Positions 26,053-34,467 of a stretch of DNA of 64,000 bases are shown piece by piece (the first letter of the stretch is position 1; each line of letters begins with the position of its first letter). The DNA lies in NCBI GenBank assembly GCA_000196815.1, contig FP929003.1, forward strand, positions 3,433,501-3,497,500, in the 5' to 3' direction. Made by a program: the position numbers and the translations under genes. This DNA comes from Nitrospira defluvii (GTDB lineage Bacteria; Nitrospirota; Nitrospiria; Nitrospirales; Nitrospiraceae). A model generated the notes under the pieces. The model saw only the letters and a program-made list of their open reading frames with translations. It made no database searches and was not told the origin of the DNA.

Positions 26053-27966
26053 ATGAAATCTACGGGCGAGAACCATAGTCTGCTCACAGCGGACGATCTC
26101 TACCTCTTTAATGAAGGCTCTCATTTCCACCTCTACGACAAACTCGGCGCGCATCCCGCGACCTTGCAGGGTGTCGAGGGCACACACTTTGCGGTGTGGG
26201 CGCCGGAAGCTGAGCAGGTCTCAGTCTTCGGGACGTTCAACCATTGGGACCCCGCTCGCCACCCACTCCACCCCTGTCAATTTTCAGGCATCTGGGAAGG
26301 GTTCGTCCCCGGCGTGGGGGTCGGCGCACTGTATAAATTTCACATCCGGTCACGGCACCATGGGGCGGTACTTATCAAGACAGACCCGTTCGCACGACTG
26401 AACGAAATTCCGCCGAAATCCGCATCCGTGGTCTGGAACCTCGATTACACCTGGCAGGACAGCAACTGGATGCACACTCGGGCACGGCACAATGCGCTGG
26501 ATGCTCCCATCAGCATTTACGAGGTCCATCTCGGCTCATGGATGCGGGTTCCCGGAGAAGGCAACCGCTCCCTCAGCTATCGCGAAACTGCCCCGAAACT
26601 GATTGAGTATGTGCAGCGATTGGGCTTCACTCATGTGGAGTTTCTGCCCCTGATGGACCATCCCTTCTTTGGCTCCTGGGGCTATCAAACGACCGGGTAC
26701 TTTGCTCCATCCGGCAACTATGGGACGCCGCAGGACCTCATGTACCTCATCGACCAGCTCCACCAGCACGATATCGGAGTCATTCTGGATTGGGTTCCGT
26801 CCCATTTTCCGACCGATGAACACGGGCTCAGTCGATTCGACGGCAGCCACCTCTTCGAACATGCGGACCCCCGCCAGGGCCTCCATCCCGATTGGGGGAC
26901 GGCGGTGTTCAACTACAGTCGTAACGAAGTCCGCAGCTTTCTGATCAGCAGCGCCCTCTTCTGGCTGGAGCAATACCATGCCGACGGGCTGCGAGTAGAT
27001 GCCGTCGCGTCGATGCTGTATCTGGATTATTCCCGGAAAGAAGGCGAGTGGATTCCCAACCGGCATGGCGGCCGGGAAAACCTGGAGGCCATTACCTTCT
27101 TACGGCAACTCAACGAAGAAATCTATCGCCGCCATCCGGACGTGCAAACTTTTGCGGAAGAATCCACCTCCTGGCCGTCGGTGTCACGCCCGACGTATGC
27201 GGGCGGATTGGGCTTCGGCATGAAATGGGACATGGGCTGGATGCATGACACGCTGGAGTACATGGCGCTGGACCCCGTGTATCGCAAACATCACCACCGG
27301 AACCTGACCTTCCGCATGCTCTACGCGTTCCAAGAGAACTTTTTACTTCCCCTGTCCCATGACGAAGTCGTCCATGGCAAAGGCTCGCTCCTGGGCAAAA
27401 TGCCCGGCGACGATTGGCAGAAATTCGCCAACCTCCGTGCGCTGTTCGGCTATATGTACGCCCAGGCTGCAAAAAAACTGATTTTCATGGGTGGTGAAAT
27501 CGGCCAGTGGCGCGAATGGGCCCACGACGACAGCATTGATTGGAACCTGCTCCAGTACCAGCCCCACCAAGGGCTGCAACGGTGGGTCGCCGATCTGAAC
27601 CATCTCTACCGGACAGAGCCGGCGCTGCATGAATTCGATTTCGACCCGCGAGGGTTCGAGTGGATCGACTGCCAGGACGTGGATGCCGGTGTCATCAGTC
27701 TCTTGCGACACGGCCGGACACCACAGCAACACATCGCCGTCGTCTGTAATTTTACGCCGGTTCCACGACTGCAATATCGCGTCGGAGTCCCACAAGGCGG
27801 CTATTGGAAGGAACTGTTGAACAGCGACGCGTCCATGTATGGCGGCACCGGTCTTGGAAATCTCGGCGGCCTCTCGGCTGAGCCCATTCCGGCCCACGAT
27901 CGAACGCACTCGTTGGCCATGACGCTGCCCCCGCTCTCTGTGCTGTTCTTCAAGGCCCCCTCCTAG
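26053..27966 (+). CDS. glgB: 1,4-alpha-glucan (glycogen) branching enzyme
   Basis: Moves a chain of alpha-1,4-glucan to an alpha-1,6 position during glycogen synthesis. The 637 residues contain a CBM48 domain ([21 protein letters not shown]), the GH13 barrel and a C-terminal beta domain. Catalytic residues are visible: nucleophile Asp316 in [10 protein letters not shown], Glu in AEEST (369-370) and Asp437 in [22 protein letters not shown] is also conserved. The frame is open back to a TTG at 25933, but ATG 26053 gives the usual N-terminus. No other glg gene is adjacent. Confidence 0.93.
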   Translation: MKSTGENHSLLTADDLYLFNEGSHFHLYDKLGAHPATLQGVEGTHFAVWAPEAEQVSVFGTFNHWDPARHPLHPCQFSGIWEGFVPGVGVGALYKFHIRSRHHGAVLIKTDPFARLNEIPPKSASVVWNLDYTWQDSNWMHTRARHNALDAPISIYEVHLGSWMRVPGEGNRSLSYRETAPKLIEYVQRLGFTHVEFLPLMDHPFFGSWGYQTTGYFAPSGNYGTPQDLMYLIDQLHQHDIGVILDWVPSHFPTDEHGLSRFDGSHLFEHADPRQGLHPDWGTAVFNYSRNEVRSFLISSALFWLEQYHADGLRVDAVASMLYLDYSRKEGEWIPNRHGGRENLEAITFLRQLNEEIYRRHPDVQTFAEESTSWPSVSRPTYAGGLGFGMKWDMGWMHDTLEYMALDPVYRKHHHRNLTFRMLYAFQENFLLPLSHDEVVHGKGSLLGKMPGDDWQKFANLRALFGYMYAQAAKKLIFMGGEIGQWREWAHDDSIDWNLLQYQPHQGLQRWVADLNHLYRTEPALHEFDFDPRGFEWIDCQDVDAGVISLLRHGRTPQQHIAVVCNFTPVPRLQYRVGVPQGGYWKELLNSDASMYGGTGLGNLGGLSAEPIPAHDRTHSLAMTLPPLSVLFFKAPS

Positions 27967-28030
27967 CGCCGTCCCTAGGCTCGCCTTTCCACGCCCAGCT
28001 ACGGTAGGATCGCGACACGAGACGACACAT

Positions 28031-28050
28031 ATCGGACCTCAACGTCCGAT
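28031..28050. other. Hairpin between glgB and the next lipoprotein gene
   Basis: ATCGGAC (28031-28037) and GTCCGAT (28044-28050) can pair around a six-base loop. It sits 64 bp past glgB and just before the ribosome site of the next gene, so it could be a terminator or a 5' leader hairpin. Confidence 0.35.
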
Positions 28051-28067
28051 TTACCGAGGAGGCGACG

Positions 28068-28553
28068 ATGGCGATTCGCTCACGCGCAACTGTAATGTGG
28101 CACGGGCTGGTATTGCTCATGACCTGCCTCACTCTCGCGCACTGCTCCCACGACATCCATGAGAAACGGGCCGACACCGTCAAGGATCATGTCGAAGCCT
28201 TCTACGATCACTTGACACATGATCGCGTGGCAGCGGCCGTCCGGGAGAACGAAGCGATCGAACACCTCTCATCCCAGTTAGGCGACATCATCTCTCGGCG
28301 CGTCAATCGTCCAGGAACCAACCAGGTCGATCGCGAATGGACCGACCTCCGCACCGCCAACGAGACGGCCGCCCAGAATTGGCTGGCTTTGGGACAATAT
28401 CTTTCGATCAAGAAGCAATATGCACAATCCCGGGCAACCTACCAACGTGTCATTGATACCTACACCGGCGCGACAGAGCGGACCTATCGGGAGCAGGCGG
28501 CTCGAGCCATTCGTGACCTAGACATTCTCAACCCACCCCCTTCCTCCCGCTAG
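28068..28553 (+). CDS. Hypothetical secreted or lipid-anchored protein
   Basis: A 161-residue protein with an N-terminal hydrophobic signal (MWHGLVLLMTCLTLAHC). The Cys could be lipidated but is preceded by His, so a classical lipobox is doubtful. The mature region is helical with one TPR-like pair (WLALGQYLSIKKQYAQSRATYQRVIDTY). GAGGAGG precedes the ATG. The next gene starts three bases after the stop, so they form an operon. Function unknown. Confidence 0.65.
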   Translation: MAIRSRATVMWHGLVLLMTCLTLAHCSHDIHEKRADTVKDHVEAFYDHLTHDRVAAAVRENEAIEHLSSQLGDIISRRVNRPGTNQVDREWTDLRTANETAAQNWLALGQYLSIKKQYAQSRATYQRVIDTYTGATERTYREQAARAIRDLDILNPPPSSR

Positions 28554-28555
28554 GG

Positions 28556-29131
28556 ATGGAATTCGGAATGTGTCGCCCTATGCGGAATCTCACATATCGA
28601 CTCACAATCATGTTATTTGGCACCTACCTGGTCGGAGCCGGGTGTGTGCATCATATTCACGTCACCCCACCATCGAGCGACCGGGCTGCAGCCTCGATCC
28701 CCGCGACTGTCCAGCTTGAGGTACCGTTCCTCGCAATAGAAGGGGCGGATCACATGCCGGGCATTCCCCTCCTCGAATGGCCGTCGAAAGACTTACAACA
28801 AACAATTGTCGAGTATTTCACTCAGCGCCAGACCTTCACGTCTATCGGAACAGAAGCCGGCGACATGCGTCTGGTTGTGAAAGCCTGGCTCATGCTTTTC
28901 GCGCCTGACCGCTATCTTTATCGGGTCCATTTGGAATCCGACCTTGTCTTTTCCGGACAAGGCCCCCTTAAGACATACGCGGCCGAAGGTGAAGCCCATG
29001 GCTCCTCAGTGAGATGGATTACCGCATCGGATCAAGAGCCGATCGCCGAGGCCACCGCTCAAGCCCTGCACCAATTGGCCATTCAGATTGAACAAGATCG
29101 TGAGTTTGTCATCAAGTCTACTCACCGGTAG
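28556..29131 (+). CDS. Hypothetical lipoprotein
   Basis: A protein of up to 191 residues with a signal peptide ending in VGAGC, a probable lipobox. The mature part mixes strands and helices; the segment VQLEVPFLAIEGADHMPG and the tail ATAQALHQLAIQIEQD do not match a family I know. Starts at 28556, 28568 and 28580 are possible; the last leaves the most typical signal peptide. It is tightly linked to the preceding gene and may act with it in the envelope. Confidence 0.62.
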   Translation: MEFGMCRPMRNLTYRLTIMLFGTYLVGAGCVHHIHVTPPSSDRAAASIPATVQLEVPFLAIEGADHMPGIPLLEWPSKDLQQTIVEYFTQRQTFTSIGTEAGDMRLVVKAWLMLFAPDRYLYRVHLESDLVFSGQGPLKTYAAEGEAHGSSVRWITASDQEPIAEATAQALHQLAIQIEQDREFVIKSTHR

Positions 29132-29521
29132 ACTCTCCTGTCAGATCTGCTTTGAGCCCTAGCCTCAACTCCACCTCGACTCATGCCCCAGGCACAGATG
29201 GCGCATATGCACGTATGCTTTCGGATACGAATCCGTATCCGATTCGATACAGGCCTATCATAAGAGAAATCTCTATTGCTTCCCTGTCCTCATGATTCAG
29301 CCTGAAAGGCAGTGATTGAGTGGTTCACAGGGTGATTGATCACATGCGCCGGCACAATTCCAACTCACCCCGACACCAAGCAATAGTGGCATTAAGTTTG
29401 CTCTCCCAGGGGCGAGCAATAAGGGTACGGCGCTGGTTGGCCTGCTACTCTTCCTATCGAACCAAGCGGATCATACGAACAGCCCTAACCGTTTTTCGTG
29501 CGCCAGGGAGAACGAAGCCGC
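29132..29521. other. 390-bp intergenic stretch with a 22-bp palindrome
   Basis: It contains the palindrome at 29221-29242 and a smaller GCATA/TATGC inverted repeat at about 29203-29218. An open frame from 29320 has no ribosome site and was not accepted. Confidence 0.5.
29221..29242. promoter_or_regulatory. Perfect inverted repeat, possible operator
   Basis: Arms TCGGATACG and CGTATCCGA flank a four-base centre AATC. It lies about 90 bp after the lipoprotein gene and 280 bp before the DUF2235 gene. Without a U-tract it is more like a protein-binding site than a terminator, but no regulator gene is next to it. Confidence 0.35.
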
Positions 29522-30718
29522 GTGTCCAAGCGTTTGATTCTGTGCTTCGACGGCATGTGGGACTTACCTCCAGACCCTGGCAAGCAGTTGCCCTCATCGG
29601 GAATTCCCAATACACAAACCCTACGTAACTCCCACAGTCATTCATCGCCCGCCACGAATGTACTGCGGCTCTACCATTCAATCCTTCCGCAGACGCGGGA
29701 CGGACGCGCGCAACAGAAATGGTATGACTCTGGTAGCGACATTCCCTGGTTTTATCGGTTCCGGGCCGGCTCATTTGGGTATGGAGTGGATCAGAGCATC
29801 CTTCACGCGTATGCCTACCTCGCCGCCACCTACGAACCCGGTGATGAGCTGTTTGTCTATGGCTTCAGTCGAGGTGCGTATACCGCACGTTCCCTCGTTG
29901 GCCTGCTCACCATAGCTGGCCTCATCCCCGCTTCACTCTTACATACCGATCTTGTCAGGCGCGTGCGTGAGGCCGCCTCCTATCCCTCACCCTCGACTCC
30001 AACAGCCACTGCTCTTCGACAATGCCTGCACGAGATGATTCTGGAGCCCTCCAACCAGGCCCTCGACGATGCCTATCGCCTCTATCGTAAGGGACACGGC
30101 GATATCCTTGCAGGAATACCTACTTCCGCGAGATGGAGAGGATCACTGGAAGTCCCGATCACCTTACTCGGTTTGTGGGAAACCGTCGGCCCACTTGGAA
30201 TTCCGACCAACGCACTTAAGTGGCTCAACGACCACCGGTATAATTTTCACGACACCGAACTGAGTTCGATCGTAAGGCAGGCCTATCATGCACTCGCCAT
30301 CGACGAACACCGCGCAGATCACAACGCGACTCTGTGGACCTCGCCGGCCTGCTCTGGACAGACCATTGAACAACGCTGGTTCGCAGGGGCGCATGGTGAC
30401 CTTGGCGGGACCTACCCGGAACGGGACTTGGCAGATGTCGCCTTGGCCTGGCTGCAGCGGCACTCAATAGAGAAGGGATTGGCGATTGAAACCCGTTCGG
30501 TTCCACTGCAGCCAAATGCGCTAAGCCCCATTCATGATTCGTTTAGCGAGTGTTTTGGAAGGATCCGAAAGTGGTTTCATTCACGATTCTATCGACCGGT
30601 CATGCAAACGGGAACGAATACCGAAGTGCTGGACAGCTCCGTCCATACACGCCTCATCCACACGCCCCATTATCGGCCGAAAAACGAGGGATTGAACAGC
30701 GTCTTACATTTTGAATGA
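29522..30718 (+). CDS. DUF2235 alpha/beta-hydrolase (Tle1-like phospholipase family)
   Basis: A 398-residue predicted hydrolase. The N-terminus KRLILCFDGMWD is the family hallmark, and the nucleophile elbow GFSRGAYTARS places Ser at residue 116. Further conserved segments are WYDSGSD, FGYGVDQSI and FAGAHGDLGGTYPERDLADVALAW, the last probably holding the catalytic Asp/His area. In other bacteria DUF2235 includes type VI secretion phospholipase effectors (Tle1), but no VgrG, PAAR or immunity gene is seen here and no signal peptide is present. GTG 29522 is chosen over GTG 29498 because the conserved region begins at once. Confidence 0.8.
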   Translation: MSKRLILCFDGMWDLPPDPGKQLPSSGIPNTQTLRNSHSHSSPATNVLRLYHSILPQTRDGRAQQKWYDSGSDIPWFYRFRAGSFGYGVDQSILHAYAYLAATYEPGDELFVYGFSRGAYTARSLVGLLTIAGLIPASLLHTDLVRRVREAASYPSPSTPTATALRQCLHEMILEPSNQALDDAYRLYRKGHGDILAGIPTSARWRGSLEVPITLLGLWETVGPLGIPTNALKWLNDHRYNFHDTELSSIVRQAYHALAIDEHRADHNATLWTSPACSGQTIEQRWFAGAHGDLGGTYPERDLADVALAWLQRHSIEKGLAIETRSVPLQPNALSPIHDSFSECFGRIRKWFHSRFYRPVMQTGTNTEVLDSSVHTRLIHTPHYRPKNEGLNSVLHFE

Positions 30719-31055
30719 CTCTTGTTGTATTCATCAAATCTACCGACCTCCCGCAACACGACTCCTTGAAGATAGGACGGCACAACCTTAGACCGTTACC
30801 TGACTGACCAACCATCCCCATCAAGTACGCCGACGCGCACCTCCACAGACACACCTACTGCCCGTTAATTCGTATCCTTCAATGGCCTATTTCGCTCAAC
30901 CATGGGAGGTCGGCCGCAGCTCCTTAAGGCTCCCCGGACCCTGACGTGCCCCTCGTTAGAAGTACCCTCTTCGCAGACTATCTGATCCGCCATAGCCGAG
31001 ATAGGTTCATCTCCGGAGTTTCGTTGCGCTCGTTCGCCATACGCAGGAGGTTCGC
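30719..31055. other. 337-bp intergenic stretch
   Basis: Holds the AGGAGG ribosome site of the PilZ gene at its end. No other gene, repeat or clear promoter was seen. Confidence 0.5.
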
Positions 31056-31418
31056 ATGGCATGCTCGTCACATCGAAGATTCGTCGTTCACTGCATCCTT
31101 TCTGCTGCGGCCATGGGCTGCGCAGAAAAAGGGCGCATCATCGATTCCGGTCTCGTCGGTGCGCCGCACCCAACCTCACACAGCCTCATCGACGGGGACT
31201 ACCTAGCGCTCAAACTGCAGGTGCCTGAAGATTGCCGACCGGTCTCGGTAGGTTTGGCGAAAGTCACCTGGGCACAGGGAAACCGATTCGGAGTGGAACT
31301 CCTCATGATGGATGCTGATGAACGGGCTCGACTGAATGGTTTTCTCGAAAAACACCTTCCCCTAGAACTGGAGTTTCAAGACTCACATCAAGAACTCACG
31401 ATTACAGCAGCGGAATAG
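31056..31418 (+). CDS. Small stand-alone PilZ-domain protein
   Basis: A 120-residue protein. SHRRFVVHC near the N-terminus resembles the Arg-rich PilZ opening motif, the middle has YLALKLQVPEDCRPVSVGLAKVTW, and RFGVELLMMDADERARLNGFLEKH matches the PilZ end. PilZ domains bind cyclic di-GMP, but the second motif (D/N-x-S-x-x-G) reads DSGLVG and is degenerate, so binding is uncertain. AGGAGG lies seven bases before ATG. Confidence 0.72.
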   Translation: MACSSHRRFVVHCILSAAAMGCAEKGRIIDSGLVGAPHPTSHSLIDGDYLALKLQVPEDCRPVSVGLAKVTWAQGNRFGVELLMMDADERARLNGFLEKHLPLELEFQDSHQELTITAAE

Positions 31419-31654
31419 CCACACGTACAGGCAGCAGAAATAGTTCTCTCGAGAACGGTGACCATGAGGCCGAATGACTTGGACCTCCGCGCTTCCCGAC
31501 AAGCGAAGATTCGAGGCACCCATCGTCATATCGCCACCGGTCAACAGGGCCCAGTCCTGGAATCCCACCAAGGAGGTACTTCATTCAGGTCTGTCGGAGA
31601 AGGTCTTCCGGTTCTACGCTTACACATAGGCAATGAACAATGGAGGAAGCCACT

Positions 31655-31900
31655 ATGTCGTGCTCTCGCTGTAACGGATGCATGGTCGAAGATTTCCTGT
31701 TGGATATGGAGGACTCATCGGGACCCATGTGGCTTCAAGCCAATCGATGCATGAACTGCGGAAATGTGGCCGAGAAGGTGTTGGAGCACAACCGACTGAC
31801 TCAAGGCGCCGCACTGCATCTCTCCATATCCGCTATTACGACTCCAGCCGGTACGCATGGCTACTTTGAATCAGAAGGCAGGGCAGATTTGGCTGCCTAG
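31655..31900 (+). CDS. Small zinc-ribbon protein
   Basis: An 81-residue protein with two Cys pairs (CSRCNGCM and CMNCGN) spaced as in a zinc ribbon. No further domain is visible. ATG 31655, with GGAGG upstream, is preferred to ATG 31640. Function unknown; it is one of a run of tiny plus-strand genes. Confidence 0.65.
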   Translation: MSCSRCNGCMVEDFLLDMEDSSGPMWLQANRCMNCGNVAEKVLEHNRLTQGAALHLSISAITTPAGTHGYFESEGRADLAA

Positions 31901-32037
31901 TCCCAATGCAAAGACCAGAATGCCAAGGCAATCCCGTCCGGAGGCATTCTGGTCACAACTGTCTTGCAGTGAAATGTATGCGGATAACGAGCGCTCCCCT
32001 TCACAACTCACACATACCCAGACCGGTGGAATAAACA

Positions 32038-32214
32038 ATGTCCATTGATGTAGAGCTCGCTCTCATTTTGGGGCTGTTCCTGATCGGCGCGGTCGTACTC
32101 GCAATTGACAACCTGGTGTATGCGATGTCTCGGCGTTTGAGCCGTTGGCTGCGTAACCGAAAATCACTTTCTACTCCCCCGTCTCTCAGTTCGACTCAGA
32201 AAAAACGGCTGTGA
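32038..32214 (+). CDS. 58-residue single-pass membrane protein
   Basis: Short frame from ATG 32038 to TGA 32212-32214. Residues 6-27 are a hydrophobic helix (ELALILGLFLIGAVVLAI), followed by a basic cytoplasmic tail (SRRLSRWLRNRK). GGTGGA lies upstream. Unknown function; reality rests on the helix-plus-basic-tail pattern and position among similar small genes. Confidence 0.5.
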   Translation: MSIDVELALILGLFLIGAVVLAIDNLVYAMSRRLSRWLRNRKSLSTPPSLSSTQKKRL

Positions 32215-32344
32215 CAACCCGTCGGAGCGCCTTGTCATTCAACCTCGTCCCCGCGAAGAACAGGAGCCCGGCTACTGTCGGTCTTTTCCTCCTCTGCGTT
32301 CGTTTCCAATTGCACGCTCCGCTGAGATTCAAAAGGAGGCACAG

Positions 32345-32494
32345 GTGAAACGTCGTCCGACCGAGAGCATGAAATGTGCGTCAGTACCGAGCACTCGTTC
32401 GACCGGCATCTCTCAAACTCTTCTCTTTTTGATCATGAAGCAATTGGAAGTCAGTCGGCCAGGAAACGATCACCAACAGGGGAGGCTGCAGTGA
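32345..32494 (+). CDS. 49-residue small protein, overlapping the next start
   Basis: Frame from GTG 32345, five bases after AGGAGG, to TGA 32492-32494. The product is Ser/Arg-rich with a short hydrophobic run (QTLLFLIM). The stop overlaps the GTG start of the next gene (GTGA), a typical coupling arrangement, so it may be a leader peptide controlling that gene. No homologue is recognised. Confidence 0.45.
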   Translation: MKRRPTESMKCASVPSTRSTGISQTLLFLIMKQLEVSRPGNDHQQGRLQ

Positions 32495-32862
32495 CCTCCA
32501 CCGCCAACACTGTGGTACGCGATGCCGCGATTGTGTACGGGCTAACATTTGCCGCGGGGCTGTGCATGGCTGCAGCCGGGATAACTCTTGAGAACAATTC
32601 TTTTACCGCTTATCTCTGGAATTTGCTGTCAGGAGTGCTCGGCTTCACCCTGGCGGGCATTCGCCTCTCCGCCAACCGAGCGGAACACTTGGCATGGGTG
32701 GCGGTCACCCTCTGGACCTTCAACCTTACGAACATCGTACTGGGACTCCAAACCAGCTCAGCATGGATACACAGCGGCCTCACCATCCTGCTCATGGCGT
32801 CCTTAGGTGGAAGTCTCGCCATGATCCTTACGCTGACATCCGCAGCCAATCGTCGAATGTGA
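32491..32862 (+). CDS. Small polytopic membrane protein
   Basis: A 123-residue protein with four predicted membrane helices (VYGLTFAAGLCMAAAGITL; LWNLLSGVLGFTLAGI; WVAVTLWTFNLTNIVLGL; SGLTILLMASLGGSLAMIL). GTG 32491 follows GGGGAGG at good spacing; the longer frame from 32374 has no ribosome site. No family recognised. Confidence 0.6.
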   Translation: MTSTANTVVRDAAIVYGLTFAAGLCMAAAGITLENNSFTAYLWNLLSGVLGFTLAGIRLSANRAEHLAWVAVTLWTFNLTNIVLGLQTSSAWIHSGLTILLMASLGGSLAMILTLTSAANRRM

Positions 32863-33033
32863 AGGTCTTCAGGCAACGGAAGCACGACCCGTAAAGTCCG
32901 GGACCGTTCAGGGTGAATCGAAGTGAAGGGGTTGCAGCTTAGCTTATGGGAGATCGACGAGAAAATAGGCGAGCGAGCAAGTATCGGAGCATAGCAACAG
33001 AATGGACCTACGCCTCAAGAGGCAACGTCACTA

Positions 33034-34467
33034 TCACTTTTCCTGTGCAGAGACCGCCGGCAGGGCCTGAACCGGCGGCTGCCCTTCCGGGGTCCAGCCA
33101 CCGCCAAGAGCCTTATATAATTGCACGATGGAGACGAGATGGAGCCGATGGGTTCCCATCAGCGCCAGCTCAGCCTCAAACAGATTGCGCTGCGCAATCA
33201 ACACATCCAGGTAATTTGCCAGACCACCCTTGTAACGAAGATTGGCGAGACTCAGTGCTGAACGCAACGCGTCGACCTGCTGCAACTGTGCCGTGCGCTG
33301 CTCACGAACCGTGCTAACGGCGACCAGCGAGTCCTCCACCTCCTTGAACGCGACCAGCACTGACTGCTCATATTGAGCCACGGCTTGTCGCGCTTGCGCC
33401 TCGGCAGCTTTCTGTTGGAAACCGAGAATCTGAGCATTCAACAATGGTCCGGCGAAGCCTGGCCCCGCAACACCAAACGCGGTTTCATTGGCCACTAAAC
33501 GAGACAGATGCGGACTCGCCACACCCAGAATGCCGGTGATACTGAGCTTCGGAAACCGATCAGCTTTTGCCATCCCGATGCGAGCCGTCGCGGCGGCAAG
33601 ATCCTGCTCCGCCTGCAGAATGTCAGGACGCCGCTGCAACAACTCAGAAGGAAGGCCGGGAGGCACGTCCGGCGGCATCACCTGCTCCGTCAAAGAATGC
33701 CCGCGGGCAATCCGGCCCGGATTCCGGCCCAGCAACACACTGAGTTGATTTTCCTTCTGTACTTTCTGACGTTCGAACTCCGCCGCCTTGGCCGCAGCGT
33801 TGGCCCGTTCAGCCTCGAATTGATCGGCATCGAGCTTGGAAATCATTCCCTGTCGCAATCGCGCCTGAGCGATCCTGACAGACTCCTCCCAGGACTTGAG
33901 CGTACGCCGCGCAATGTCGAGTTGCATGTCGAACTGCAACAGCTCAAAGTAAGCCTCCGCGACGCCACTCACCAACTGCAACACAATCGCGCGCCGATTC
34001 TCCTCCCGTGACAACAGATCACCACGCGCAGCCTCGTTGGATCGACGAATGCGTCCCCAGATGTCGATCTCCCAGGACAAATTTCCTTGCAGGTAATAGT
34101 TGAAGGGATTGGGGAAGCCGGGAAACAGGAAATTGGTCTTTCGACCGAACAGCGGCGCATTCGTCGTAACATTCATCTGTGGGGCGAAATCGGTCTTCGC
34201 GATAAACAAGCGGGCCTGAAACTCTTCCACCGCCGCCGCCGCTCGCTGGAGGTCTTTATTTTCTTCGAGTGCCGTACGAATCAGCTTTTGGAGCTCTTGA
34301 TCCTTGAGCAGCTCCCACCAGGGTGTATTCGCGATTGAGGCAGTATTCCCACCTGCCTCCGCCATGCGGAAGGCCTCCGGAGTCGTCGCGTCAGGTTTGG
34401 TAAAGTCTGGGCCAACAGCACACGCCGTTAGAAGGGTCGAGGAAAGAACCAGGGCCAGTCTACGCAT
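33034..34467 (-). CDS. Outer-membrane efflux lipoprotein (NodT/OprM family), pump 1
   Basis: Forms the outer-membrane channel of the tripartite pump encoded just upstream. The 477 residues begin with a lipoprotein signal (STLLTACAVGPDF) and contain two OEP repeats, with PWWELLKDQELQKLI, WEIDIWGRIRRSNEAARGDL and LRYKGGLANYLDVLIAQRNLF. ATG 34467 overlaps the end of the RND gene by eight bases. Its sequence is strikingly close to the second OEP at 49-50 kb. Confidence 0.92.
   Translation of the reverse strand: MRRLALVLSSTLLTACAVGPDFTKPDATTPEAFRMAEAGGNTASIANTPWWELLKDQELQKLIRTALEENKDLQRAAAAVEEFQARLFIAKTDFAPQMNVTTNAPLFGRKTNFLFPGFPNPFNYYLQGNLSWEIDIWGRIRRSNEAARGDLLSREENRRAIVLQLVSGVAEAYFELLQFDMQLDIARRTLKSWEESVRIAQARLRQGMISKLDADQFEAERANAAAKAAEFERQKVQKENQLSVLLGRNPGRIARGHSLTEQVMPPDVPPGLPSELLQRRPDILQAEQDLAAATARIGMAKADRFPKLSITGILGVASPHLSRLVANETAFGVAGPGFAGPLLNAQILGFQQKAAEAQARQAVAQYEQSVLVAFKEVEDSLVAVSTVREQRTAQLQQVDALRSALSLANLRYKGGLANYLDVLIAQRNLFEAELALMGTHRLHLVSIVQLYKALGGGWTPEGQPPVQALPAVSAQEK

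Noticed and set aside
29320-29628. Plus-strand 102-codon frame before the DUF2235 gene
   Set aside because: It lacks a ribosome site and overlaps the well-supported DUF2235 start; amino-acid content looks random.
31458-31754. Plus-strand 98-codon frame overlapping the zinc-ribbon gene
   Set aside because: The zinc-ribbon frame has both a ribosome site and conserved Cys pairs; this one has neither.
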